From the NCBI GenBank assembly GCA_015222355.1, contig JADFVC010000345.1:1-7107 (forward strand): 7,107 nucleotides of DNA, in the 5' to 3' direction. The position numbers and the translations under genes were made by a program. This document shows positions 1-7,011 of the stretch, one piece after another (within the stretch, counting starts at the first letter, position 1; each line of letters begins with the position of its first letter). The notes under the pieces were generated by a model, which was not told where the DNA came from, did no database searches, and worked only from the letters and a program-made list of their open reading frames with translations. This DNA is from Chloroflexota bacterium. GTDB taxonomy: Bacteria; Desulfobacterota; Desulfuromonadia; Desulfuromonadales; Geopsychrobacteraceae.

Positions 1-2243
1 ACTCCAGGCTATGGCTGATTTTTTTGTTTGTCAGCTTTTTTCTTTGTGCAAACCTGCGTTACCCACTCCAATTTCCTTCCTCGGCAGAGATCGATCATAT
101 CTCCAGTCTGCATCGGAAAGTCGCTGTGACGGCAGAAATTATATCTGTGCGGCAACTTGCCGGTGGCCGGTCTCAATTCGATTTGCAGATGGTGCATTAC
201 GTGGATAAGGACAAAATTATCCCTGTTGTCGAACCGGTGCTGCTCCGTTTGTCACTCGAAGAAGGGGATGACTCCTTTCTGCCGGGTGACCGGGTGCAAT
301 TTTGCAGTCGATTACGGAAGCCACGACAATTCGGAACTCCCGGTGAGTTTCACTGGCCGCGTTATCTGGCGAGCCAGGGAGTCGCTATGACCGCTTGGGT
401 GAAAAATGCCGACCAAATTACGTTCGTGACTCAGGGAGGTGCTTCGCCGGGCCGTGCCATCGCCCGATGGAAAGGGTTAGTGGCAAGGAAAATAGCGGCG
501 CTTCTGCCTGATACACAGGTTGCCCTGGTGAGAGCGCTGGTTTTAGGAGAATCCCGTTTGCTGTCGGCGGATACCCGAAAAAAACTGGCCTGCGGCGGAG
601 TCAGTCATCTCTTTGCTATTTCCGGCCTGCACCTGGGATTAATCGGCCTGTTGGGGTATCGATTACTGTTGTTCGGCTATCGTCGTTCTGAAACCTTGCT
701 GAATTTTCAGCCGCCACAGCGGCTCCTGCCGATGCTGCTATTGCCTTTGTTGTTGGGCTACTTGTTGTTGACCGGGGATGCGGTGTCGACCCGGCGGGCT
801 TTTTCTTTGGCTGCCGCCGGGGCCGTCCTCTTGTACTGGCGGCATGTTGTGAGTCCGCTACGCTTGCTGCTGTCCCTCGCTTTACTCTTTTTACTGGCCG
901 CACCTTTGTCACTCTGGCATCCGAGCTGGCAGCTTTCATTCGCAGGCGCAACCGGTATTCTGCTGTGGCGGCCCATCTGGCAAAATTCCCCGGCTGCTTT
1001 GCCGTGGATAATCCGTGGCCCGGTGCGGTTGTTGTTGGTCACTTTATCAGCAACCCTGTCGACCTTGCCTTTGGTGCTGGTTAACTTTCACCTGCTGGCA
1101 ACGGCGGGAGTGCTGGCGAACTTGCTGGCGGTGCCCGTTGTTGCCCTGTGTGCATTGCCGGTGGGGCTTTGCGGGTTGCTCTTGTTGCCGTTTTCCTCCG
1201 TGGTTGCCGAAGGTGCATTCAGACTCTGCGGTCTGCTCCTTGAGGTCACCCTGAATTTTGTCAGTTGGCTGATCTCTTTTCCCGGTTTTTCCGGGACCTA
1301 TCTGTTTTTGTCAAGATGGCAATATCTCGCCATCGGACTCTGTGTTGTGCCTATTCTGCTGATTGGCCAGAACGGTTTGCGTTGGCAAAAAACAATTGTC
1401 CTGAGCTGCTTATGTTTGGCTGGTTTCTGTTGGTTTTGTCCGGGAGTTAATCCCACGCAGCTGAGTTTAACGATGTTCAGTGTCGGTCAAGGGGAGTCGA
1501 TGCTACTGACCAATGATCAGCAGCAGGCAATGTTAATCGATGGGGGCGGGTTATACAGCAAGAGATTCGATGTCGGAGAGCGTTTACTGGCTCCGGCCCT
1601 GGGTGAACTTGGCATTAACGAACTTTTTGCCGTTATGTTGACCCATGACCATCCGGATCATCGCAAGGGACTGCTTTTTATCCTGGAACATTTTTCGGTC
1701 GGAGAGTTCTGGTCAGGGCATCCCCTCCAGGAGTTGCACCCGCAATTACAGTCTGTGCTGCGTGAAAAAGCTGTACCGGTGCGACAATTTCCTCCAGGCT
1801 GGAGCCTGGTGTCCTCCTGGCAGGGCGGCAAAATGCACGTCTTTCGTGGACCGGATTGGCTTGCTAAGGAGAATGATGTTTCTTTAGTCCTTTACCTTGA
1901 AGAACCGACCGGTGGTTTTTTGTTGACCGGAGATCTGGAACGTCAAGGGGTTAAACGCCTTATTGCCGCCGGCGTGCCTGGGCCGGTGGCTTTTCTGAAG
2001 CTGCCGCATCACGGCAGTCGCCATTCCGGAACCGAGATGTTGCTCGACCTGTTACAGCCGCAAGCTTGTCTGGTTTCAGCCGGCTACCGGAATCGCTATC
2101 GATTCCCTGCTCAGGAACTGGTGAACTCTCTGCAGGAAAGAAACCTTCCCCTTTATCGTACCGACAGTATGGGAACAATCAGAGTTCGCCGGTTCGCTGA
2201 AAGTTGGCAGTTTGAACGTTGGGAAAAGGGGCTTTTTCGTTGA
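1..2243 (+). CDS. comEC: ComEC/Rec2 family DNA internalization channel protein (5'-truncated by window edge)
   Basis: Polytopic inner-membrane protein that carries single-stranded DNA into the cytoplasm during natural transformation. The frame is open from the first complete codon at position 3, and the first residues already form a hydrophobic segment. The start therefore lies upstream, and the TTG at 24 is not the real start. In order: the end of an N-terminal membrane helix; a soluble OB-like (DUF4131) region at about 90-430, including the typical GDRVQ and PGEFHWPRYLASQG stretches; and the Competence membrane domain at about 460-1460, with the hallmark SHLFAISGLHLG at 603-638 and several Leu-rich helices. 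Last comes a metallo-beta-lactamase-like domain from about 1470, with HDHPDH (1644-1661), LLTGD (1920-1934) and LPHHGS (2001-2018). The usual DHxGG is DHRKG here, a mild variation. The frame is intact to TGA at 2241-2243. The family is certain, but whether this organism is naturally competent cannot be judged from one gene. Confidence 0.95.
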   Translation, partial: SRLWLIFLFVSFFLCANLRYPLQFPSSAEIDHISSLHRKVAVTAEIISVRQLAGGRSQFDLQMVHYVDKDKIIPVVEPVLLRLSLEEGDDSFLPGDRVQFCSRLRKPRQFGTPGEFHWPRYLASQGVAMTAWVKNADQITFVTQGGASPGRAIARWKGLVARKIAALLPDTQVALVRALVLGESRLLSADTRKKLACGGVSHLFAISGLHLGLIGLLGYRLLLFGYRRSETLLNFQPPQRLLPMLLLPLLLGYLLLTGDAVSTRRAFSLAAAGAVLLYWRHVVSPLRLLLSLALLFLLAAPLSLWHPSWQLSFAGATGILLWRPIWQNSPAALPWIIRGPVRLLLVTLSATLSTLPLVLVNFHLLATAGVLANLLAVPVVALCALPVGLCGLLLLPFSSVVAEGAFRLCGLLLEVTLNFVSWLISFPGFSGTYLFLSRWQYLAIGLCVVPILLIGQNGLRWQKTIVLSCLCLAGFCWFCPGVNPTQLSLTMFSVGQGESMLLTNDQQQAMLIDGGGLYSKRFDVGERLLAPALGELGINELFAVMLTHDHPDHRKGLLFILEHFSVGEFWSGHPLQELHPQLQSVLREKAVPVRQFPPGWSLVSSWQGGKMHVFRGPDWLAKENDVSLVLYLEEPTGGFLLTGDLERQGVKRLIAAGVPGPVAFLKLPHHGSRHSGTEMLLDLLQPQACLVSAGYRNRYRFPAQELVNSLQERNLPLYRTDSMGTIRVRRFAESWQFERWEKGLFR

Positions 2244-2267
2244 CATCTGTTGCTGAAGGCTGATAAT
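2240..2267 (+). promoter_or_regulatory. Sigma70-type promoter for the Rec-GGDEF gene, overlapping the comEC stop codon
   Basis: A perfect TTGACA (-35) at 2240-2245 is followed by a 16-bp spacer and GATAAT (-10, five of six consensus bases) at 2262-2267. The TGA within the -35 box is the comEC stop codon. Transcription would begin near 2274, giving a leader of about 18 nt that contains the AGGAG at 2284-2288. Position just before the next gene supports function. The site is a prediction from consensus only, but it is by far the best promoter match I found in the window. Confidence 0.7.
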
Positions 2268-2292
2268 AAAGGCTATTCATTATAGGAGATTT

Positions 2293-3666
2293 ATGATTGC
2301 TGGCAAATCGACGATTCTGGTCGTTGATGATGAACAGTTTTTCCGCAAGCTTTATCAAGACCTGCTCTCTGAGGAAGGTTATCTGATTGAGGTTTGTTCG
2401 AATGGTATTGAGGCTGTTGTCCGAATGCGGCAGGGACGGGTTGATCTTGTCCTGACCGACATGGTCATGCCCGGCACAAACGGACTCGAGGTGCTGCGAG
2501 AGGCACGCCTGCTGCCTAATCCCCCGGAAGTCATTTTAGTCTCCGGGCATGCCAGTCTCGAATCGGCGATTCAGGCGCTGAAAGAAGGGGCCCGTGATTA
2601 TCTGGTAAAGCCGTTCAACCCCGAAGAATTAAAACACCTGGTTCGTACCTGCCTTGAACAGCGTCGTCTGCTGGAAGAGAACAATCATCTCAAGACACAA
2701 ATCCAACTCTTTCAGACTGGCCAAGCTCTCTCTTCATTGATTGATCTGCAGCGTTTAATTCCGCAGGCGCTGGATGCTCTGTTGCGCCAGGCCGGAGCCG
2801 AGAGCGGCTGCGGATTTGTCCTGAAGGATGGCGTCCCCAGGTTGCTGATGCAAGAAAATTTATCCGATGAGCAGGCTGAGAAACTGTTAGATCTGGTTTT
2901 GCCTTCCTTTGCGCCTTATGCGGGTTTTTCTTCTGCCGGCAAGGCTTCATTTGACCCTGTTGCCGGCTTGAGCCTGAACTCGGAGCATCTTTGGTTGTTG
3001 CCATTTTCGATGGATCAGGAGCTGAAGGGGGGGCTGCTGCTTTGTGAGGCTTCTGTGAGTCTTGACAAAGGTGAGGTGCCGGCCGATTTACGTTATCTCT
3101 GCGATCAGATTTCCCTCGGTTTCGAAAATTCCTGTTGCTATCAGAATGCCCAGGATTTGATGTATACCGACGATCTCACCGGGCTTTACAATCATCGCTA
3201 TCTGCAGGTTGCCATGGAACAGGAAATTCGTCGATCACAACGTTATGGTCTGCAATTTTCCCTGCTGTTTCTCGATTTGGACCGTTTCAAAGAAATTAAT
3301 GACCAGTATGGCCACTTGGCCGGTAGTTCAGCTCTGCAGGAGGTTGGTGAACTGTTGCGGCACTGTGTTCGGGATGTCGATACCCTGTTTCGTTTCGGTG
3401 GTGATGAATTTTCCGCGATACTGGTTGAAACCGATGGGCGGACAGCGCGAATTGTCGCCGAGCGGATTCGTAGGACAATTGATGAGTATGTGTTTCTTGA
3501 TGCGCAAGGGACTCCTTCCCGGTTGACAGTGACTGCCGGCTTTGCCACCTTCCCGACCGATGCCGCTGATAAAAACGTCTTGCTTGACCTGGCAGATCGC
3601 GCGATGTACAGCGGAAAAGGAACACGCAACGTGATTCGCGGCGTTGAAGATATCCCGCAAAACTAA
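2293..3666 (+). CDS. gacA: Response regulator with Hypr-type GGDEF domain, predicted 3',3'-cGAMP synthase (GacA-like)
   Basis: Cytoplasmic signalling enzyme of 457 aa. The start is ATG with AGGAG four bases upstream (2284-2288). Residues 1 to about 120 form a receiver domain: Asp12/Asp13 bind metal, Asp56 (TDMVMPG) is the phospho-acceptor, and Ser84 and Lys106 (VKPF) complete the site. A helical, probably coiled-coil linker (about 108-145) leads to a poorly conserved, possibly GAF-like middle region (about 145-285). The GGDEF domain begins at DDLTGLYNHR (293-302). It has LDLD (metal Asp328), FKEIND with Asn336, an RDVD inhibitory site (360-363) and an intact GGDEF (369-373). Numbering runs one above PleD throughout, so Ser345 in GHLAGS replaces PleD Asp344, which selects guanine. 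Known: Asp-to-Ser at this position defines Hypr GGDEF enzymes such as Geobacter GSU1658 (GacA), which make cyclic AMP-GMP from ATP and GTP. Inference: this gene is an orthologue, switched on by phosphorylation from an unlinked kinase. It is unrelated to Pseudomonas gacA. Alternative: an unusual diguanylate cyclase. The Rec-GGDEF architecture is near certain; the cGAMP call is likely. Confidence 0.85.
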   Translation: MIAGKSTILVVDDEQFFRKLYQDLLSEEGYLIEVCSNGIEAVVRMRQGRVDLVLTDMVMPGTNGLEVLREARLLPNPPEVILVSGHASLESAIQALKEGARDYLVKPFNPEELKHLVRTCLEQRRLLEENNHLKTQIQLFQTGQALSSLIDLQRLIPQALDALLRQAGAESGCGFVLKDGVPRLLMQENLSDEQAEKLLDLVLPSFAPYAGFSSAGKASFDPVAGLSLNSEHLWLLPFSMDQELKGGLLLCEASVSLDKGEVPADLRYLCDQISLGFENSCCYQNAQDLMYTDDLTGLYNHRYLQVAMEQEIRRSQRYGLQFSLLFLDLDRFKEINDQYGHLAGSSALQEVGELLRHCVRDVDTLFRFGGDEFSAILVETDGRTARIVAERIRRTIDEYVFLDAQGTPSRLTVTAGFATFPTDAADKNVLLDLADRAMYSGKGTRNVIRGVEDIPQN

Positions 3667-3901
3667 AGCAGTAGTCTTCCGCTTTTATCGGGAGCTGACT
3701 TCCCGTTGCGACCTTCCCGGGCCCGATCTCCTTCTCTTAGCCTCCCCTTGAGTCCCTTTCAGAAAAAAACCTGTAAATAATCGAGTAACCTCTTTCGATC
3801 TCGATAAAAATAAGGTATCTTCTTCTGCTTGTGTAGAGTCGCAGTCTAGTTTGTCGAGCTTGAACATTGTCTAAAGGCAGTGAGATATAGAGAGTGATAC
3901 C
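3667..3901 (+). other. Non-coding spacer and probable hisS leader
   Basis: This 235-bp stretch holds no credible gene. CGGGA (3689-3693) and TCCCG (3701-3705) form a 5-bp stem, but no T-run follows. From 3727 to 3760 the strand is pyrimidine-rich (29 of 34 bases), which could suit a Rho-dependent end for the upstream gene. ATCGAG (3780-3785) and CTCGAT (3800-3805) form a 6-bp inverted repeat with a 14-nt loop. The only promoter candidate I find for hisS is weak: TTGAGT at 3748-3753, an 18-bp spacer, and TGTAAA at 3772-3777. No T-box or GEMM riboswitch core motif was recognised. Confidence 0.5.
3748..3777 (+). promoter_or_regulatory. Weak candidate promoter for hisS-aspS
   Basis: TTGAGT (3748-3753) and TGTAAA (3772-3777) are separated by 18 bp that include a run of seven A. 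Each box matches four of the six sigma70 consensus bases. Transcription would start near 3784, leaving a leader of about 118 nt. No better pair was found in the spacer, but a match this loose can arise by chance. Confidence 0.25.
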
Positions 3902-5158
3902 TTGAGCATTGCAGCTGTCAAAGGGATGAACGATATCCTGCCGGGGGAGGTTGAAACCTGGCAGTTTTTGGAAGCAACGGCGCATGAGGTCTTTGGCGCC
4001 TATGGCTTTTCAGAAATACGCATTCCGGCGGTCGAGAAGACCGAGCTTTTCAGTCGTTCAATTGGTGAGACCACCGATATCGTTGAGAAAGAGATGTACA
4101 CTTTCGATGACAAGGGTGGTAACTCGCTGACCTTGCGCCCCGAGGGGACGGCACCGGTCATGCGTTCTTTTATTCAGCACCGGCTGCACAATCTCGATCC
4201 AGTCTCAAAGCTGTATTACATGGGGCCGATGTTCCGCTATGAACGGCCACAAAAAGGGCGTTATCGGCAGTTCCACCAGATCGGTGCCGAAGTCCTCGGG
4301 GTTGAGGATGCAAAAATCGATGCCCAGGTTCTGGCCATGTTGTATCAATATTTCTGCCGGATCGGTATTGAGGCTGTTTCTTTGCAGGTTAACTCTCTCG
4401 GCTGCCCCGTCTGCCGCCCGAATTATCGGCAAAATTTGATCGGCTACCTTGAAGCGCGACTTGAAAAATTATGTCCCGACTGCCAGCGCCGTTATCAGAA
4501 CAACCCACTGCGGGTTTTGGATTGCAAGTCTGCCGGGTGCAAGGCCGCCATCGCTGATGCCCCTTCTGTGGTAAAGCATCTTTGTGCTGATTGCGATCAG
4601 CATTTCGAGCAGGTGCAGAAGTATCTGCAGACCTTGGATATTCCTTTTGTGCTCAACGCTCGCATGGCCCGTGGCCTTGATTATTATGTGCGCACCACTT
4701 TTGAACTGGTGACGGACCAACTCGGTTCGCAAAATGCCGTTGCGGCCGGTGGGCGCTATGACGGTTTGGTGGAGAGTCTCGGGGGGCCGCCGTTGCCGGG
4801 AATCGGTTTTGCCATCGGGGTTGAACGGCTGGTCCTGATGAAGGGGGAACAGCGGGTTGCTCCTGCCACGCCGCAGTTGTTTATCGCCGCATTGGGTGAT
4901 GAGGCGGCAGACCGGGCTTTTGTTCTGATGTCCGCTTTGCAGCGTGCCGGGGTGCGTGCGGAGATGGATTATCTGGGGAAAAGCCTGAAGGCGCAAATGC
5001 GCCGGGCGAATAAGTTGTATGCTGCTTACACGCTGATTCTTGGTGAAGAAGAGTTAGTCTCCGGTAACGCACAGCTGAAAAATATGGCCGACGGCAGCCA
5101 GAGCCAGGTGGATTTGGTCGGTTTGGCGGATATCCTGCTGCAGAGGTTACAAGGATAG
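3902..5158 (+). CDS. hisS: Histidine--tRNA ligase (HisRS)
   Basis: Class II aminoacyl-tRNA synthetase of 418 aa that charges tRNA-His with histidine using ATP. The start is TTG at 3902. An in-frame TGA at 3881-3883 leaves no other start before the conserved N-terminal KGMNDILPG, so TTG is effectively forced; the Shine-Dalgarno is weak (AGAGAG, 3889-3894). Diagnostic motifs are RPEGTAPVMR (79-88), motif 2 FRYERPQKGRYRQFHQ (111-126), the HisA motif RGLDYY (257-262, with Arg257 matching the catalytic Arg259 of E. coli), AAGGRYDGL (281-289) and motif 3 GIGFAIGVERL (300-310). A C-terminal anticodon-binding domain follows from about 325. The insertion between motif 2 and HisA carries four cysteine pairs: Cys168/171, 191/194, 208/213 and 228/231, suggesting metal binding. 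Length is normal for the bacterial enzyme. It is probably the first gene of an operon with aspS, 62 bp downstream. Confidence 0.97.
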   Translation: MSIAAVKGMNDILPGEVETWQFLEATAHEVFGAYGFSEIRIPAVEKTELFSRSIGETTDIVEKEMYTFDDKGGNSLTLRPEGTAPVMRSFIQHRLHNLDPVSKLYYMGPMFRYERPQKGRYRQFHQIGAEVLGVEDAKIDAQVLAMLYQYFCRIGIEAVSLQVNSLGCPVCRPNYRQNLIGYLEARLEKLCPDCQRRYQNNPLRVLDCKSAGCKAAIADAPSVVKHLCADCDQHFEQVQKYLQTLDIPFVLNARMARGLDYYVRTTFELVTDQLGSQNAVAAGGRYDGLVESLGGPPLPGIGFAIGVERLVLMKGEQRVAPATPQLFIAALGDEAADRAFVLMSALQRAGVRAEMDYLGKSLKAQMRRANKLYAAYTLILGEEELVSGNAQLKNMADGSQSQVDLVGLADILLQRLQG

Positions 5159-5170
5159 CAGTTAGGTAAA

Positions 5171-5203
5171 GATTAAAAAATAATCGTCTGATTTTGCTCA
5201 GAC
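5171..5203 (+). repeat. Two adjacent small inverted repeats in the hisS-aspS gap
   Basis: GATTA (5171-5175), a loop of five A and TAATC (5181-5185) make a first perfect inverted repeat. It is followed with no gap by GTCTGA (5186-5191), a six-base loop and TCAGAC (5198-5203). Together they fill most of the intergenic gap and end five bases before the aspS Shine-Dalgarno. No T-run follows the second stem, so this does not look like an intrinsic terminator. It could be an mRNA processing or stability element. The stems are short and AT-rich in part, so function is uncertain. Confidence 0.45.
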
Positions 5204-5208
5204 CGTTT

Positions 5209-5213
5209 GGAGG
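5209..5213 (+). promoter_or_regulatory. Strong Shine-Dalgarno site fixing the aspS start
   Basis: GGAGG lies seven bases before the TTG at 5221, which is ideal spacing. The alternative in-frame TTG at 5194 sits upstream of this site inside a hairpin, and would add nine residues unlike the family. The ribosome-binding site therefore decides for 5221. Confidence 0.85.
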
Positions 5214-5220
5214 AACGATT

Positions 5221-7008
5221 TTGAACGATCAATTAGGAAGCTGGAAAAGAACCCATCGCTGTGGTGAGGTCACCGCTGAGCACATTGGCCAGGACGTTTG
5301 TCTTATGGGGTGGGTGCAACGGCGGCGTGATCACGGTGGTTTGATTTTTATTGACCTGCGCGACCGGGAAGGGATCGTCCAATTGGCGCTCGACCCTGAT
5401 CGCGATCTTGCCTCACACGGTAAGGCGGAGCAGGTTCGTAATGAGTATGTCGTGGCTGCTCGTGGCAAAGTTTCTCCACGTCCGGAAGGAACGGTCAATC
5501 CGAAGATGAAGACCGGTGAAGTTGAGATTGAAATCAGTGAGTTGCTGATTCTCAACCGCTCCGAAACGCCTCCTTTCATGATCGATGAATATGCCGAGGT
5601 GGCCGAAAATATCCGTCTCAAGCATCGTTACCTGGACTTACGTCGCCCGGTCCTGCAGCGCAACCTGCTGATGCGTCACCGGGTGGCCAAAACGGTTCGC
5701 ACTTATCTGGATAGTCAAGGGTTCATCGAGATTGAAACCCCGGTGCTGACCAAAAGTACCCCGGAAGGGGCGCGGGATTACCTGGTTCCAAGCCGTGTCA
5801 ATACCGGAAATTTTTATGCTTTACCGCAGTCTCCGCAACTCTTCAAGCAGCTCCTGATGGTGTCCGGTTTCGATCGCTACTTTCAGATCGTCAAGTGTTT
5901 TCGGGATGAGGATTTGCGCGCTGATCGACAGCCGGAATTTACCCAGATCGACTGCGAGCTCAGTTTTGTCACCCGTGACGATATCATGAACGTCATGGAA
6001 GGGATGATCTCGACGATACTCAAGGAAGCCATTGGTGTTGAGGTGGCTCTGCCGATGGCTCGGCTGACCTACGCTGAGGCGCTGGAGCGTTTTGGTGTTG
6101 ACAATCCTGATCTGCGTTTCGATCTGGAACTGATCAATATCACCGAGCTGGTTGCCAATTCTCAGTTTAAGGTTTTTGCTGACGTTGCCGCCGGCAATGG
6201 GTTGGTAAAAGCTCTGAATGCGAAAGGATCTGCTACCTTCTCCCGCAAAGAACTGGATGATTTGACCGATTTCGTCAAGATCTATGGAGCCAAAGGTCTG
6301 GCTTGGGTAAAGGTGACTGAAAAAGGTTGGCAGTCACCGATCGCTAAGTTTTTCACCGCAGATGAACTGGCTGCTTTGAACGAGAAACTGGATGCCCAGG
6401 TTGGCGACCTGTTGTTGTTTGTCGCTGACAAGCCATCTGTTGCTAACGAGGCATTGGGGCGGCTGCGTGGTCATCTCGGGCAAAAGTTGGGCCTTGCAGA
6501 CAAGGACAGCTATAAATTTTCCTGGATCACCGACTTCCCTCTCTTTGAGTATGATGGAGAAGAGAGGCGACATGTTGCCGTTCACCATCCTTTTACCTCG
6601 CCTCTGGTCGAGGATATTCCGTTACTCGACACCGCTCCGGGCAAGGTCCGTGCGCAGGCCTATGACTTGGTGCTGAATGGTTCGGAAATCGGTGGTGGCA
6701 GTATTCGTATTCATGATCCGGCGGTACAGTCAAGAATGTTTGAACTGCTGGGGATTGACCATGAAGAAGCCCAGGAAAAATTTGGCTTCCTGCTCGACGC
6801 ACTCAGTTACGGAGCACCGCCACATGGTGGAATTGCTTTCGGGCTGGATCGTCTCATGATGATTCTGACCGGCGCTGATTCGATCCGTGACGTGATCGCC
6901 TTTCCGAAAACCCAAAAGGCAACCTGCCTGCTTTCTGAGGCACCGAACGAAGTCAACGAGAAGCAGTTGCAGGAGCTGGGAATCCGTTTGCGGGCTCGGC
7001 AGAAGTAG
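5221..7008 (+). CDS. aspS: Aspartate--tRNA ligase, bacterial type (AspRS; possibly non-discriminating Asp/Asn)
   Basis: Class IIb synthetase of 595 aa, the normal length for the bacterial form. The TTG start is chosen from GGAGG at 5209-5213 and from the typical N-terminus [12 protein letters not shown]. An N-terminal OB-fold anticodon-binding domain (about 1-110) contains [11 protein letters not shown]. Catalytic motif 1 is [19 protein letters not shown] (168-186). [14 protein letters not shown] (203-216) leads into motif 2, [18 protein letters not shown] (227-244). The bacterial-specific GAD insertion lies at about 300-420, and motif 3 [14 protein letters not shown] at 531-544. His38 and Gly90 correspond to the residues linked to relaxed tRNA specificity in Pseudomonas aeruginosa AspRS (His31 and Gly81), where E. 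coli has Leu and Lys. This suggests the enzyme may also make Asp-tRNA-Asn for GatCAB, but that is inference. It probably shares a transcript with hisS. Confidence 0.97.
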   Translation: MNDQLGSWKRTHRCGEVTAEHIGQDVCLMGWVQRRRDHGGLIFIDLRDREGIVQLALDPDRDLASHGKAEQVRNEYVVAARGKVSPRPEGTVNPKMKTGEVEIEISELLILNRSETPPFMIDEYAEVAENIRLKHRYLDLRRPVLQRNLLMRHRVAKTVRTYLDSQGFIEIETPVLTKSTPEGARDYLVPSRVNTGNFYALPQSPQLFKQLLMVSGFDRYFQIVKCFRDEDLRADRQPEFTQIDCELSFVTRDDIMNVMEGMISTILKEAIGVEVALPMARLTYAEALERFGVDNPDLRFDLELINITELVANSQFKVFADVAAGNGLVKALNAKGSATFSRKELDDLTDFVKIYGAKGLAWVKVTEKGWQSPIAKFFTADELAALNEKLDAQVGDLLLFVADKPSVANEALGRLRGHLGQKLGLADKDSYKFSWITDFPLFEYDGEERRHVAVHHPFTSPLVEDIPLLDTAPGKVRAQAYDLVLNGSEIGGGSIRIHDPAVQSRMFELLGIDHEEAQEKFGFLLDALSYGAPPHGGIAFGLDRLMMILTGADSIRDVIAFPKTQKATCLLSEAPNEVNEKQLQELGIRLRARQK

Positions 7009-7011
7009 TTT

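Noticed and set aside
24..26. TTG as the start of comEC
   Set aside because: The frame is open to the window edge with hydrophobic residues in front of it, and ComEC proteins have further N-terminal membrane helices. The gene is cut by the window.
2240..2292. Intrinsic terminator after comEC
   Set aside because: No GC-rich stem with a T-run was found; the segment reads as a promoter and ribosome site instead.
3685..3867. 60-codon minus-strand reading frame in the spacer
   Set aside because: No Shine-Dalgarno site before its ATG, low-complexity basic sequence, and no recognisable domain. It is likely chance.
3667..3901. T-box leader controlling hisS-aspS, as in Firmicutes
   Set aside because: No T-box sequence (AGGGTGGNACCGCG type) and no terminator/antiterminator pair is present.
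3667..3901. GEMM (c-di-GMP/cGAMP) riboswitch next to the cGAMP synthase gene
   Set aside because: The conserved GEMM core stretches around GGCAAACC and ACGCAAAGCC are missing here and in the tail after aspS.
4469..4996. 175-codon minus-strand reading frame
   Set aside because: It lies wholly inside hisS, whose protein is unmistakable, and its translation resembles no known family.
5194..5196. Upstream TTG as the aspS start
   Set aside because: It lies before the GGAGG at 5209-5213 and in the loop of an inverted repeat, and would add nine residues that do not fit the family. TTG at 5221 has ideal spacing.
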